Shown here: positions 28,552 through 36,722 of the stretch, in pieces
How the letters are laid out: each line of letters starts with the position of its first letter
How positions within the stretch are numbered: the first letter of the stretch is position 1
DNA from: Acinetobacter pullicarnis
Lineage (GTDB): Bacteria; Pseudomonadota; Gammaproteobacteria; Pseudomonadales; Moraxellaceae
Assembly: GCF_006352475.1 (NCBI RefSeq)
Contig: NZ_VCMZ01000001.1
Coordinates: 3,844,001 to 3,908,000 of the forward strand
Length of the DNA: 64,000 nucleotides
Direction of reading: 5' to 3'
Translations under genes and position numbers: made by a program
Notes under the pieces: model-generated
What the model saw: only the letters and a program-made list of their open reading frames with translations
Told to the model about the DNA's origin: nothing
Databases searched by the model: none

Positions 28552-28899
28552 ATGTTGAAAATTTACGGAATTAAAAGTTGTAATTCCATGAAAAAAGCAT
28601 TCGATCTTTTAACTGAACTTAATTTACCGTATGAATTTCATGATTATAAAAAACTGAGTATCGATAAAGACACGCTCAAATCCTGGCTCAGTGAAATTGG
28701 GCAAGATTTTCTACTCAATAAAAAAGGCACAACCTGGAGAAAACTTTCAGCTGAGCAACAACAAGCAGCTTTGGCCAGCGAAGATCAATTGATTGATACG
28801 TTGATTGCCAATAGTAGCTTGATCAAACGACCAGTACTAAAAACAGCGCAAGGTTACATTGTTGGTTTTGATGATGAAAAGTATCGAGCACTGCAATAA
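28552..28899 (+). CDS. ArsC/Spx-family thioredoxin-fold protein (YffB-like)
   Basis: A 115-residue protein of the ArsC/Spx family: 'MLKIYGIKSCNSMKKAFDLLTELNLPYEFHDYKK' carries the active-site loop with a single Cys (C10-N-S-M), then 'LLNKKGTTWRKLS', 'LIDTLIANSSLIKRPVLKTAQGYIVGFDDEKY', where 'IKRPVL' is the conserved cis-Pro segment. YffB-like members are possible glutathione-dependent thiol reductases; the function is not established. The ATG at 28552 has only a weak RBS (TAGG). It ends at a bidirectional terminator shared with the next leftward gene. A TATAAT at 28466-28471 may be part of its promoter. Confidence 0.85.
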   Translation: MLKIYGIKSCNSMKKAFDLLTELNLPYEFHDYKKLSIDKDTLKSWLSEIGQDFLLNKKGTTWRKLSAEQQQAALASEDQLIDTLIANSSLIKRPVLKTAQGYIVGFDDEKYRALQ

Positions 28900-28915
28900 C
28901 CATAGCCCATAAAAC

Positions 28916-28947
28916 TAAAAAACCCAGTTCATTGAACTGGGTTTTTT
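28916..28947. terminator. Bidirectional terminator between convergent genes
   Basis: AAAACCCAGTTC...GAACTGGGTTTTTT, with A- and T-runs on both sides, between the stops at 28899 and 28963. Confidence 0.9.
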
Positions 28948-28962
28948 CAATTCGGATGCAAA

Positions 28963-29394
28963 TTAGTTTGCACGAACCCAAGTCTGGTCACGACCCAGTA
29001 ATGAAACACCAATATAGCCACGTAGGTTCAGCTTATTACCAGCAAGTTCACCTTTAAGTTTATAAGATTTCCCATTTTTAGGGTCTAGAATGGTGCCACC
29101 CTCATAACTATTGCCACTGCTCTTTTTCAAGTTCTGTACAATCGTTACGCCTTTTAGCGATTTGTTTTTATAAGTACCTTCACATTTAGTACATGCATTT
29201 TCTTCACCCGGAACAAGAATTGCTTGGATTGTTGCAGACAAAGTTCCATTTTTTTGTTCAGTGAATTTAACCAAAGCCTTGGGTTGCTTGGTTTCATCAT
29301 CAATCGTTTTCCATAATGTTCCATTTAAAGGATCAGCTGCGTTAGCAAGTGCCGCTGTTGTCAATAAGCCTAATGCAAGTACGATTTTTTTCAT
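28963..29394 (-). CDS. DUF2147 secreted protein
   Basis: A 143-residue protein with a signal peptide (MKKIVLALGLLTTAALANA, cleavage before 'ADPLNG'). The mature part has the DUF2147 pattern: 'LNGTLWKTIDDETKQPKALVKFTEQKNGTLSATI', two cysteines in 'CTKCEGTYKNKSLKGVTIVQNL', 'YEGGTILDPKNGKSYKLKGELAGNKLNLRGYIGVSLLGRDQTWVRAN'. The fold resembles a small beta barrel exported to the periplasm or outer membrane. The CxxC could form a disulfide. No function is known for the family. It is divergent from the esterase gene. Confidence 0.85.
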   Translation of the reverse strand: MKKIVLALGLLTTAALANAADPLNGTLWKTIDDETKQPKALVKFTEQKNGTLSATIQAILVPGEENACTKCEGTYKNKSLKGVTIVQNLKKSSGNSYEGGTILDPKNGKSYKLKGELAGNKLNLRGYIGVSLLGRDQTWVRAN

Positions 29395-29542
29395 TTTCTG
29401 ATTTCCCTAGTCATATTCCAATCTTATAGTATTAAAAACTCTCAACAAATTAGCAATTCTAGAACGTGACTATTTAGTGTACGCTCAAAAATGTTTTGCT
29501 AAATTGTGAAAAGAATAGCATATCTTAACAATAGGTATAAAG

Positions 29543-30457
29543 ATGACGATGAATTATGCGCTAAAAAAATATGTGACCGAAATAGCCTTAAAAACCACCT
29601 TACATCTCCCGAGTCGTTTTGCCCTCCCACCAACGACATCACGCTTTGCTTTAGAGCAGTTATGTAAACTATTCCCCCAAGTGAAAAACGTTAAAATTCA
29701 GCCGCATTCACTTGCAGGCATACATGCAGAAGAAATCAAAACCGTAAATGCCAGCAAGCAAATTATTCTACATATACATGGTGGTGCTTTTTTTCTGGGC
29801 TCTTTAAATACACACCGGGCCTTTATGTCTGAGATCGCTTCAAAAACGCAGATGCGTGTTATCCAGATGAACTACCCTTTAGCACCCGAAGCACCTTATC
29901 CAGAAGCCTTTGAAGCAGTCTGTGATGCTTATCAGCAACTTTTAAATGAAGGTAACAATCCCAAAGATATTATCCTGTCAGGTGATTCTTGTGGTGCCAA
30001 TTTCGCCCTTGCTTTGGCCCTAAAAATTAAAGCTGAAGACCCAACACAGCTACCTCGCGCCCTGATGTTATTGTCTCCCTTTCTTGACCTTACACTCACC
30101 AGTGAATCTTTACGCTTCAATCAAAAACACGATGCGTTACTGTCCATTGAACTGTTAGAAATGGGAATGGCTTATTATCTGCCAGACAACATAGATCGTT
30201 CCTTGCCTCAAATTTCACCGTTATTTGCAGATTTTACGGGCTTACCGCCCACCTTGGTGCAAGTCGGTTCTAAAGAAATTTTACTGAATGATGCAACTCG
30301 TTTTGAAGAAAAGGCCAAACTTGCTGGGGTTGATGTCACGTATAAACTGTATACAGGGATGTGGCACAATTTCCAGATGTTCAGCGCTTGGTTTGATGAC
30401 GCAAAACAATCCATCATCGATATTGCAGACTTTGCTCACCAGGTCAATCAACCTTAA
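29543..30457 (+). CDS. Alpha/beta hydrolase, hormone-sensitive-lipase family esterase
   Basis: A 304-residue cytoplasmic esterase. 'IILHIHGGAFFLGS' is the HGG oxyanion motif of family IV, 'LSGDSCGANFALALALKIK' holds the nucleophile Ser in GDSCG, 'LVQVGSKEILLNDA' holds the acidic residue, and 'YTGMWHNFQMF' has the catalytic His. 'MNYPLAPEAPYPEAFEAV' is typical of HSL-type enzymes. There is no signal peptide. AGG lies 7 nt before the ATG. Substrate is unknown; short acyl esters are likely by family. It is followed by a roughly 400-bp AT-rich gap. Confidence 0.87.
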   Translation: MTMNYALKKYVTEIALKTTLHLPSRFALPPTTSRFALEQLCKLFPQVKNVKIQPHSLAGIHAEEIKTVNASKQIILHIHGGAFFLGSLNTHRAFMSEIASKTQMRVIQMNYPLAPEAPYPEAFEAVCDAYQQLLNEGNNPKDIILSGDSCGANFALALALKIKAEDPTQLPRALMLLSPFLDLTLTSESLRFNQKHDALLSIELLEMGMAYYLPDNIDRSLPQISPLFADFTGLPPTLVQVGSKEILLNDATRFEEKAKLAGVDVTYKLYTGMWHNFQMFSAWFDDAKQSIIDIADFAHQVNQP

Positions 30458-30856
30458 TTTGACGTGTTATGACATATTAAGTTTATCGTAGACAAACTGG
30501 CGATAAACTTAATATTATCTGCCTTCATCAAGACCTTATTCACGTATTTCTGCACCACAATACCGCTCATTTCTGGATAAATATAAACCCTTACAAATTG
30601 GTGGTTTTAGCCCAAGCCACTGCCTTGCGAAAGTTAAGTCGATACTCTAAACTAACATTACACTTAAAGATATTATTCTCATTTTTAGGCTTTCTAAATT
30701 TTAGACATGCATGCATGTCAACAACACCCTTTTCGAAAAGGGCAATATGCCATTCAATTCCTTTCAATAAACACCAGCAAAATTATTATTTAGCACTGCT
30801 TTTTTAGCGAAACACCGATTCAACATAACAAAACTGATTCATTTGCTTATTTTGAA
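30458..30856. other. AT-rich intergenic region with several palindromes
   Basis: About 400 bp without a convincing gene. It contains an 11-bp-arm inverted repeat (30478-30511: TAAGTTTATCG / CGATAAACTTA) just after the esterase stop, probably a terminator without a T-run, and two perfect 16-bp palindromes at 30704-30719 and 30727-30742. Confidence 0.5.
30704..30742. repeat. Two adjacent perfect 16-bp palindromes upstream of the diguanylate cyclase
   Basis: GACATGCATGCATGTC (30704-30719) and CCCTTTTCGAAAAGGG (30727-30742), 7 bp apart and 115-150 bp before the next start codon. They could be operators for dimeric regulators. Confidence 0.6.
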
Positions 30857-32056
30857 ATGCTCAGTCAAATCATCAAAAATAATGGGTATTTAAATGTGAG
30901 AAATCTATGTTTTTCCATACAAAACCATATCATTCTGCATTGGGCCAACTTATACAAATGCATCTTGATCTTGATCTTGGCCTGTACTGAACACATACTT
31001 TGGTTGGTGTGGAAAATCTATATTTTAAAAACCCCAGAGCTCTGGCAATGGATTAATCTCCCCATCCTAAAAACGCAACTGATCATTAACTTCTGTTCTT
31101 TAATGCTCCTACTCTGCCTTATCATCCCCTGCTATTTACTTGTCGGCAAAAAATGGGCAGAAATAAGTTTGCCTTATTTGGTGGTTGGTCTTTTTACATT
31201 CACTTTTTTCCATGAGAGCTATTTGATTGGGCTATTTAGTCCTGCAGCCTTTACTGGCTACATCTGTATCTCTGCGATTTCTCTGCTGCTCTTCCAACGT
31301 AAAATTGTTTACCCCTTACTTCTGCTGAGCATAATCACCTTCGTCATCATCGGCTGGCTTACACTCAATGCTGACCTGTATTATGCACCGCTATTTACCA
31401 CCGATTTAATCTATCAATACCCATTTAATAGTCCTTTTTGGGTAAGTACGATGGGTTTCTTTATTGTGCCCATTTTGATCATGAGTTTACTCCTGTCCGA
31501 AGTGCTACTCATACAATGGCGTCATCGTAAATCATTGATTGAAAAGCTTAGTCAAATTGATCCTCTCACCAACCTACATAACCGACGCAGTTTTAATGAG
31601 CACCTTAAGCGCCTACCTCAAACTAAAAAAAACTATGTCATTGTTATTTTAGATCTGGATTATTTTAAAAATATTAATGATCAATATGGGCATCGAATTG
31701 GTGATGAAGCACTAAAACAGGTTGCACTGGTGTTAAAAAACAATGTCAGAAATGCTGATATTGTTGCCCGCTTTGGTGGTGAAGAATTTATTATTTTGTT
31801 AGAAGATATGCACTTAAATCAAGCGATTGAAATAGCAGAGCGTTGTCGCAATGCAATTAAAAATATTAAGCTGCTAATCAAGCCAAACTGCACAATTCGA
31901 TTAACAGCCAGTTTTGGTCTTGCAAACTCAGCGGCTGATTGTGACACCGAACAAATCACTCATCGTGCAGATCAAGCACTCTATCATGCCAAGCAGCAAG
32001 GCCGTGATCAGGTCCAAGCCTATCATCAAAGCTTGGACACTCACTCATTCCTCTAA
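30857..32056 (+). CDS. Membrane-bound diguanylate cyclase (GGDEF)
   Basis: A 399-residue protein with about six hydrophobic helices (roughly residues 33-222, e.g. 'LIINFCSLMLLLCLIIPCYLLV', 'YPLLLLSIITFVIIGWLTL', 'FFIVPILIMSLLLSEVLLI') and a C-terminal GGDEF domain. 'DPLTNLHNRRSFNEHL' begins the domain, 'ILDLDYFKNINDQYGHRIGDEAL' is the metal/substrate loop, and GGEEF at 307-311 is the active site. RNAD at 298-301 is the RxxD inhibitory site, at the canonical five-residue spacing. It should therefore be an active, feedback-inhibited cyclic di-GMP synthase. The start at 30857 has a poor ribosome-binding site and may be wrong. Its 3' end overlaps the convergent GST gene by 12 bp. Confidence 0.87.
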   Translation: MLSQIIKNNGYLNVRNLCFSIQNHIILHWANLYKCILILILACTEHILWLVWKIYILKTPELWQWINLPILKTQLIINFCSLMLLLCLIIPCYLLVGKKWAEISLPYLVVGLFTFTFFHESYLIGLFSPAAFTGYICISAISLLLFQRKIVYPLLLLSIITFVIIGWLTLNADLYYAPLFTTDLIYQYPFNSPFWVSTMGFFIVPILIMSLLLSEVLLIQWRHRKSLIEKLSQIDPLTNLHNRRSFNEHLKRLPQTKKNYVIVILDLDYFKNINDQYGHRIGDEALKQVALVLKNNVRNADIVARFGGEEFIILLEDMHLNQAIEIAERCRNAIKNIKLLIKPNCTIRLTASFGLANSAADCDTEQITHRADQALYHAKQQGRDQVQAYHQSLDTHSFL

Positions 32057-32734
32057 GGGTGCTTTGCGATAAGGCTCATCAATGGCAACAAAGCAATGCT
32101 CTTGCTTCGCCTCAGCGATCCACTGCTGTAAAGCCGGAAGCCCCAAGATTCGCTGTACATAGGCACGGTTCACCGCATCAATAGCGAGTCCATAACCAAC
32201 AAGACGTAAAATAACAGGGGCATAAAATGCATCGGCAATACTAAAGTCCGCACCACATAAAAAGCCATCTTGCATCGGGCGTTCTGCCCAAATCGCCTGA
32301 ATACGCGCCAGATCTGCATTTAAACGTGGATCTAACTGGCATAAATCACGCCCAACAACACTTAAATCGGCCTCAATATTCATTGGACAAGCACTGCGGA
32401 TACCCATAAAACCACTATGCATTTCAGCACTAATTGATCTGGCTCTCGCACGCGCCATCCTATTTTCTGGCCATAGTTGTTTTTCTGGGTATAGCTCAGC
32501 TAAATATTCGCAAATCGCGAATGAATCACCAATACTGACCTCACCGTCTGTCAATACGGGTACTTTTGCAGCAGCATGAACCTCAGAAATTTTCTGTTTA
32601 AATGGACTACACGCTTTAAAATCATCAAATGCAATCCAATGCTCTTGAAATGGAATCTCAAAAACCTTGGCGACCAACCAAACACGCAATGACCAACTCG
32701 AATAATTTTTATTGCCGATATAGAGGTCTAACAT
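32045..32734 (-). CDS. Glutathione S-transferase family protein
   Basis: A 229-residue protein with the thioredoxin-like GST N-domain: 'LYIGNKNYSSWSLRVWLVAKVFEIPFQEHWI' (the Ser pair in 'YSSWS' lies where the catalytic residue is expected), 'KVPVLTDGEVSIGDSFAICEYLAELYPEKQLWP' (cis-Pro and the glutathione-binding 'DS'), then a helical C-domain. Substrate is unknown. gshA and gshB for its cofactor are both in this window. It is convergent with the GGDEF gene and alone in its unit. Confidence 0.88.
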   Translation of the reverse strand: MLDLYIGNKNYSSWSLRVWLVAKVFEIPFQEHWIAFDDFKACSPFKQKISEVHAAAKVPVLTDGEVSIGDSFAICEYLAELYPEKQLWPENRMARARARSISAEMHSGFMGIRSACPMNIEADLSVVGRDLCQLDPRLNADLARIQAIWAERPMQDGFLCGADFSIADAFYAPVILRLVGYGLAIDAVNRAYVQRILGLPALQQWIAEAKQEHCFVAIDEPYRKAPLEE

Positions 32735-32818
32735 TTTACTTATCTCCTGTTTATTATTGTCGTTTTATTTAAAAAGCATTCTAATCTGTATGCAGACTAA
32801 TCCTTTAAGTACAGTCAG

Positions 32819-32843
32819 AAAAAGCAGCCTGAAGCTGCTTTTT
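32819..32843 (-). terminator. Intrinsic terminator after the beta-barrel gene at 32871
   Basis: AAAAAGCAGC...GCTGCTTTTT, a 10-bp perfect stem directly after the stop. Confidence 0.85.
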
Positions 32844-32870
32844 CTATGAATTCAGAGAAGCTCTAAAGGC

Positions 32871-33641
32871 TTAGAACAAGAATGAGAAACCTAAACCTGC
32901 ATTATAATTACGCTGCTCTTCACCACTCAACTTCACACCAATGCTGGCATCAAGTTGGGCACGATCATTGACGGCATAAGTCAAACCAGAACCTAAGCTA
33001 TATTCATAAGGGGAACTTTCTTGTTTACGATACACCAGCTCAGAAAAACCTGACAGTTTACCTGCAATTTTATAACCAATGTTTGGTACTGCGGTCACCG
33101 CCCAATCGCCATCTTGCACTTCATAAATCATACTCATGCCAGTAGTGACATCATCATTGTATTGAAAGTTTAAGGCAGATCCTAAGCTATAAATATCATC
33201 CTGAGCTGAAAACTCTTCATTGCCTGTCGCAAGCTGTGCTTGAGCCAAAACTGCCATGGAGAGCTTGTCATCATCTAAATCAATCGCTTTTTTAATCCCA
33301 ACAATGACATCACCTGAGCCCGACTGATCATGACTACGACCTTTATAAGATGTTTTGGTCCAACCTGGACCTTGCCACCCTAACTGCAACTCAGTGCTTG
33401 AGTTTAAGCCTGTGCGTAATACCATCTCACCGTTTAAAGTCACAGTTCGTGCTTTTGCACCATCGATCACGATTTCATTATAGTTTGCTGTAGGCAAACC
33501 TTGCTCCCAAGCCACATGTCCGACAGGCGTAATCCCTGTACCAATGCCAGCCCCAGGGCGATCAAACGAAAAATCTGCCGCAATGCTACCCATACTCATC
33601 GTTGATGCGAGCGCTAATATTATTTTTTGCATGTTTGTCAT
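32871..33641 (-). CDS. Outer-membrane beta-barrel protein of the MetA-degradation/transporter type
   Basis: About 256 residues. The signal peptide is 'MQKIILALASTMSMGSIAA', cut before 'DFSFDRPG'. The mature protein has alternating beta strands: 'DFSFDRPGAGIGTGITPVGHVAWEQG', 'LRTGLNSSTELQLGWQ', 'SGSGDVIVGIKKAIDLDDDKLSMAVLAQAQLATG', 'YEYSLGSGLTYAVNDRAQLDASIGVKLSG', and ends '...LGFSFLF' with a terminal Phe. The 'RPG...G...TPVGHVAWEQG' start is typical of the Phenol_MetA_deg-type family often annotated 'transporter'. ATG 33641 replaces TTG 33653 because a GAG stands 7 nt before it. It follows the ankyrin-like gene by 14 bp and is likely co-transcribed with it. Confidence 0.78.
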   Translation of the reverse strand: MTNMQKIILALASTMSMGSIAADFSFDRPGAGIGTGITPVGHVAWEQGLPTANYNEIVIDGAKARTVTLNGEMVLRTGLNSSTELQLGWQGPGWTKTSYKGRSHDQSGSGDVIVGIKKAIDLDDDKLSMAVLAQAQLATGNEEFSAQDDIYSLGSALNFQYNDDVTTGMSMIYEVQDGDWAVTAVPNIGYKIAGKLSGFSELVYRKQESSPYEYSLGSGLTYAVNDRAQLDASIGVKLSGEEQRNYNAGLGFSFLF

Positions 33642-33655
33642 AAATATACTCAAAA

Positions 33656-34198
33656 TTAAGCCAATTCTTTGGTCATTTTTGCACCACGACTACGTAACAA
33701 CTCTAAAGTTTCTTTTTCTTCAGGTAAAGCCTGACTCCAATCAATTTGATCAAACTCACAATCAAAAAGTAAATCACTAATTGAGCTTAAAATCGTATTA
33801 CCTTCTTCATCTTTACTATTGGTTTCAACCTGATGATCCAATAAACGTAAAACTGCTGGCACACATGCCGCACTGGCTGCATCCCAAAGCGGACCATAGC
33901 ATTCTTCAGAATCCCAAAGATGGAAGTTGGCTTCAGCTTGAATCAATGCCTCTAGAATATCTAAATGAACTTGCAAAGTCGCTTGTTTTTGTTCTGCACT
34001 CAGTGCTTCACCAGCTTCATAAGCCTCGCAAATGACTTCCCACCATTTAAACAAACCATCTGACCAAACGGATACTGCTGGCCCTTTTTCAGAATCAATA
34101 AAGTTTGGGTTTAAACCTTCAGCTAACAGGTGGTTGACCTGCTGCAGCTCTAAACCTTCAATCGCCTGTAAAAAGGCTTGCTGTTGTGCTGTTAACAT
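33656..34198 (-). CDS. Ankyrin-repeat-like protein, unknown function
   Basis: About 180 residues, acidic, no signal peptide. It has ankyrin-type helix-turn-helix pairs: 'FLQAIEGLELQQVNHLLAEGLNPNFID', 'HLDILEALIQAEANFHLWDSEECYGPLWDAASAACVPAVLRLLDHQVETNSKDEEGNTIL', 'ETLELLRSRGAKM'. Such proteins mediate protein-protein contacts. ATG 34198 is chosen over TTG 34207. The gene precedes the beta-barrel gene by 14 bp; why the two are linked is unknown. The partner cannot be named. Confidence 0.75.
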   Translation of the reverse strand: MLTAQQQAFLQAIEGLELQQVNHLLAEGLNPNFIDSEKGPAVSVWSDGLFKWWEVICEAYEAGEALSAEQKQATLQVHLDILEALIQAEANFHLWDSEECYGPLWDAASAACVPAVLRLLDHQVETNSKDEEGNTILSSISDLLFDCEFDQIDWSQALPEEKETLELLRSRGAKMTKELA

Positions 34199-34320
34199 GC
34201 CAATCAATCTCTTAAATTTGAATCAATATTATGCCGAATATTTATAACCTTTTTTGAATTATATTATTAAGAGAACAAATTTATTTTTATTATTTATTGC
34301 TAGCCGATCCGAACCACCAA

Positions 34321-34344
34321 AAAAAAGCCCGTTAGGGCTTTTTT
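34321..34344 (-). terminator. Intrinsic terminator after the hpf/raiA-like gene
   Basis: AAAAAAGCCC-GTTA-GGGCTTTTTT, immediately after the stop at 34352. Confidence 0.85.
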
Positions 34345-34351
34345 ATAACAT

Positions 34352-34702
34352 CTACACTTCGTCGACAATTTCGAGCTGTCCACCACGTGGTTTTTCATTT
34401 TTTTCAAACGCATGTTCTAAACTTCGTTTCACGCGCTCAATTGCCCCATGTAATGAAAGGTCAATATTTTTTGCTTTATGCGTCACAACGACTGGATTCA
34501 ATCCTGCTGCTTTCACTTCGATCATGCAGCGAATATCCTCATCCCCTCCTTTTTTGGCACTATTTTCATCACTAATATGCACAGAGAAGTGGGTAATGCG
34601 TTCACTATAACGCTGAAACTCTTGGAGTAACTCTTCACGTACATACGTAATTAAACGTTCACTATTTTGAATGTTTTTATCTGTACGGATTTCAATGTTC
34701 AT
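34352..34702 (-). CDS. Ribosome hibernation-promoting factor / sigma54 modulation protein
   Basis: A 116-residue protein of the HPF/RaiA family: 'MNIEIRTDKNIQNSERLITYVREELLQEFQRYSERITHFSVHISDENSAKKGGDEDIRCMIEVKAAGLNPVVVTHKAKNIDLSLHGAIERVKRSLEHAF'. It binds in the A/P-site region of the 30S subunit and silences ribosomes in stationary phase or stress. It is the short form, without the dimerisation domain of long HPF. A C-terminal basic and acidic tail is present. It is not next to rpoN here, so HPF versus RaiA type is open. Confidence 0.88.
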   Translation of the reverse strand: MNIEIRTDKNIQNSERLITYVREELLQEFQRYSERITHFSVHISDENSAKKGGDEDIRCMIEVKAAGLNPVVVTHKAKNIDLSLHGAIERVKRSLEHAFEKNEKPRGGQLEIVDEV

Positions 34703-35118
34703 AAAATTTCATCCTCACATTTTTATATATAACTGAAGAGTGCAAAACACTTTGCAAACCTAAACACCATAAAAGGTGTGCAATTTTAATCGTTTAGTTT
34801 TGATCTGAGTTAGACCAAAAAATCTAAACTCCGTTACGCAGCGTAAAACTATGGCACCTTTTGTAATCTTACGCTGTCTTTTCAATATCGGATGATAATT
34901 CAAAATATGCAAGTAGATTTTTAAAAAGAATATGAAAAATGACAACTTGTTACCTAAAAACGGGTTCACAAGCCTTTTCCGAATAGCTGTTGCAAGATAT
35001 TTCATAAAATCCATAAATTTCCAATAGATATGCAAAAACTAAAAAACAGTTATCAATTTTGCTTTTTTTTCACGCAAGAATCTGTATCCTGTGCGCTTTC
35101 TTTGGGGGAGCGTTTACG
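34703..35118. other. Intergenic region upstream of the Tsx-like gene
   Basis: About 415 bp without a convincing gene. It contains small hairpins (ACACC-ATAAA-AGGTGT near 34766; TTACGC-A-GCGTAA near 34833) and the leader of the rightward gene at 35119. The 91-residue reading frame on the other strand here was not accepted. Confidence 0.5.
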
Positions 35119-35847
35119 ATGAAATCTATTTCTATGGCAGCACTGGGTGTATTGGCATCAACTGCACTGTCTGTGCAAGCTGCACCGATATGGCAAGACT
35201 TCAGCATTTCTGGACTCTATGGTGAAAACTACAAAGTTGTTGATGACCAGCAAACCACTGCGACAATTGAATATGCGGCAAAAGTAAAATACGCAGACGT
35301 TTTCTTTTTCCTTGATCAATCACGTGGTGGTGATCACAGTAATACCACCTATTCGGAGTTATCACCGCGCTTAAGCCTAAGCGAAGTTTCAGGCAAGAAA
35401 CTCAGCTACGGCCCTATTAAAGATGTATTGATTTCAACAACTTGGGAGCGAAATAGGGACGACTTCAACAATAACTTTGATAACTTCCTTTATGGCGTTG
35501 CAGTGGATTTAGATGTTCCTTATTTTCAATATTTCAATTTGAATCTCTATCGTGCGGATAATGAAAAAACCCATAATGATTATCAAATGACCATCACCTA
35601 CGCCTTACCATTCAACATCTCTAATGAAGATTTCTTGGTTGATGGTTTTCTAGATTGGTCTACAGCTGAAGCAGATCATGCCAGTGAATTGAATTGGACT
35701 TCACAATGGAAATGGAATGCTGGTAAACACATTTCCCCTAAAACACGTTTATACTTGGGTGTAGAACACTCGGTTTGGAACAATAAATTCGGTATTAAAG
35801 GCCAAGACGAAAATAATGTCAGTGCTTTAATTAAATATCACTTCTAA
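35119..35847 (+). CDS. Outer-membrane channel of the Tsx (nucleoside-specific) family
   Basis: A 242-residue protein starting 'MKSISMAALGVLASTALSVQA' (signal peptide, cleavage before 'APIWQDFS'). The rest has strong beta-strand character: 'FSISGLYGENYKVVDDQQTTATIEYAAKVKYADVFFFLDQSRG', 'LISTTWERNRDDFNNNFDNFLYGVAVDLDVPYFQYFNLNLYR', 'DYQMTITYALPF', ending in '...ALIKYHF'. The 'W.D.SISGLYG.NY' start and 'NFLYGVAVDLDVPYF' are Tsx-like. Tsx channels pass nucleosides or similar small molecules. GGGGGAG stands 8 nt before ATG 35119, which decides this start over the earlier in-frame ATG at 35059. Terminal Phe supports insertion by BAM. Confidence 0.8.
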   Translation: MKSISMAALGVLASTALSVQAAPIWQDFSISGLYGENYKVVDDQQTTATIEYAAKVKYADVFFFLDQSRGGDHSNTTYSELSPRLSLSEVSGKKLSYGPIKDVLISTTWERNRDDFNNNFDNFLYGVAVDLDVPYFQYFNLNLYRADNEKTHNDYQMTITYALPFNISNEDFLVDGFLDWSTAEADHASELNWTSQWKWNAGKHISPKTRLYLGVEHSVWNNKFGIKGQDENNVSALIKYHF

Positions 35848-35953
35848 ACCCTTTTGTTTTTGTTTAAATGAAGTAAGATCATAAAATCAATGCGCTTACT
35901 TCATACTTATGTGACAGTCAAGATCTTCAACATTACTCAGTGGAGTGTAAACA

Positions 35954-36457
35954 ATGTTATTCGAGATTCGTCCGGCTTGCATCGAAGATCTTGAGCAAAT
36001 TATGGCGATCAAAAATGCAGAAATTTTGCATGGCACTGCAAATTGGAGTGAAGATCCGCAAGCGCTACCTCAATACCAAGACTGGTTTAAGCAACTACAG
36101 AAAAATAATTATCCTTTGTTGGTTGCACAACCTGTCGATTCATCCGTCATAGCGGCCTATGCAGACTATGATGTATTCAGTCAAATCCAAGGCTATCGTC
36201 AAACGGTTGAGCATTCCATTTTTGTGCACCCAGATTACAACAGACAAGGCCTCGGTCAGCGACTCATGTTGGCCCTAATTGAACATGCCAAATCACAGCA
36301 GATCCACGTGATGGTTGCAGCGATTGATCATGTCAATACAGGTTCTATTTTATTACATAAAAAATTAGGCTTTAAACAGACGGGTTATATGCCGCAGGTG
36401 GGTAAAAAATTTGGCGTATGGCGTGATCTGGTGCTGATGCAATTACAGTTAGATTAG
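35954..36457 (+). CDS. GNAT-family N-acetyltransferase (phosphinothricin acetyltransferase-like)
   Basis: A 167-residue GNAT enzyme with the PAT-type layout: 'FEIRPACIEDLEQIMAIKNAEILHGTANW', 'YADYDVFSQIQGYRQTVEHSIFVHPDYNRQGLGQRLMLALIEHAKSQ' with the acetyl-CoA loop 'RQGLGQRL', and 'AAIDHVNTGSILLHKKLGFKQTGYMPQVGKKFGVWRDLVLMQLQL'. PAT-like members acetylate phosphinothricin, methionine sulfoximine or tryptophan-like amines. The real substrate is not known. GGAG lies 9 nt before the ATG. Confidence 0.88.
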   Translation: MLFEIRPACIEDLEQIMAIKNAEILHGTANWSEDPQALPQYQDWFKQLQKNNYPLLVAQPVDSSVIAAYADYDVFSQIQGYRQTVEHSIFVHPDYNRQGLGQRLMLALIEHAKSQQIHVMVAAIDHVNTGSILLHKKLGFKQTGYMPQVGKKFGVWRDLVLMQLQLD

Positions 36458-36671
36458 CCTCCATGCTTAGCTACACCATGTGTTCCATGTGAAACATCAT
36501 GCATGCAACGCAATAAAACCACCCAAGATAAACTTCATCAAATCATCAATAAGCACATGTTTATATTCATGATTTAATTAAAATAATGCTAATTAAATAT
36601 AGTTGAAAAAATATAAATTACTGATATTTATTAATTAATTATTTTGGCATGTTTTTTGTTATACCCATCAC

Positions 36672-36693
36672 AACGAATAAGGAACGATTCGTT
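36672..36693 (+). repeat. Hairpin in the ompW leader
   Basis: AACGAAT (36672-36678) and ATTCGTT (36687-36693), a 7-bp perfect inverted repeat 30 bp before the ompW start codon. It may be an operator or an mRNA leader hairpin. Confidence 0.4.
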
Positions 36694-36722
36694 AAAAATT
36701 CCAATAATCTATGGAGATGGAT

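Noticed and set aside
30598..30807. 69-residue frame upstream of the diguanylate cyclase
   Set aside because: It overlaps two perfect palindromes and lacks a ribosome-binding site or family features.
34760..35035. 91-residue leftward reading frame in the gap before the Tsx-like gene
   Set aside because: Composition is unlike a protein of this genome, it has no ribosome-binding site, and no family similarity was seen.
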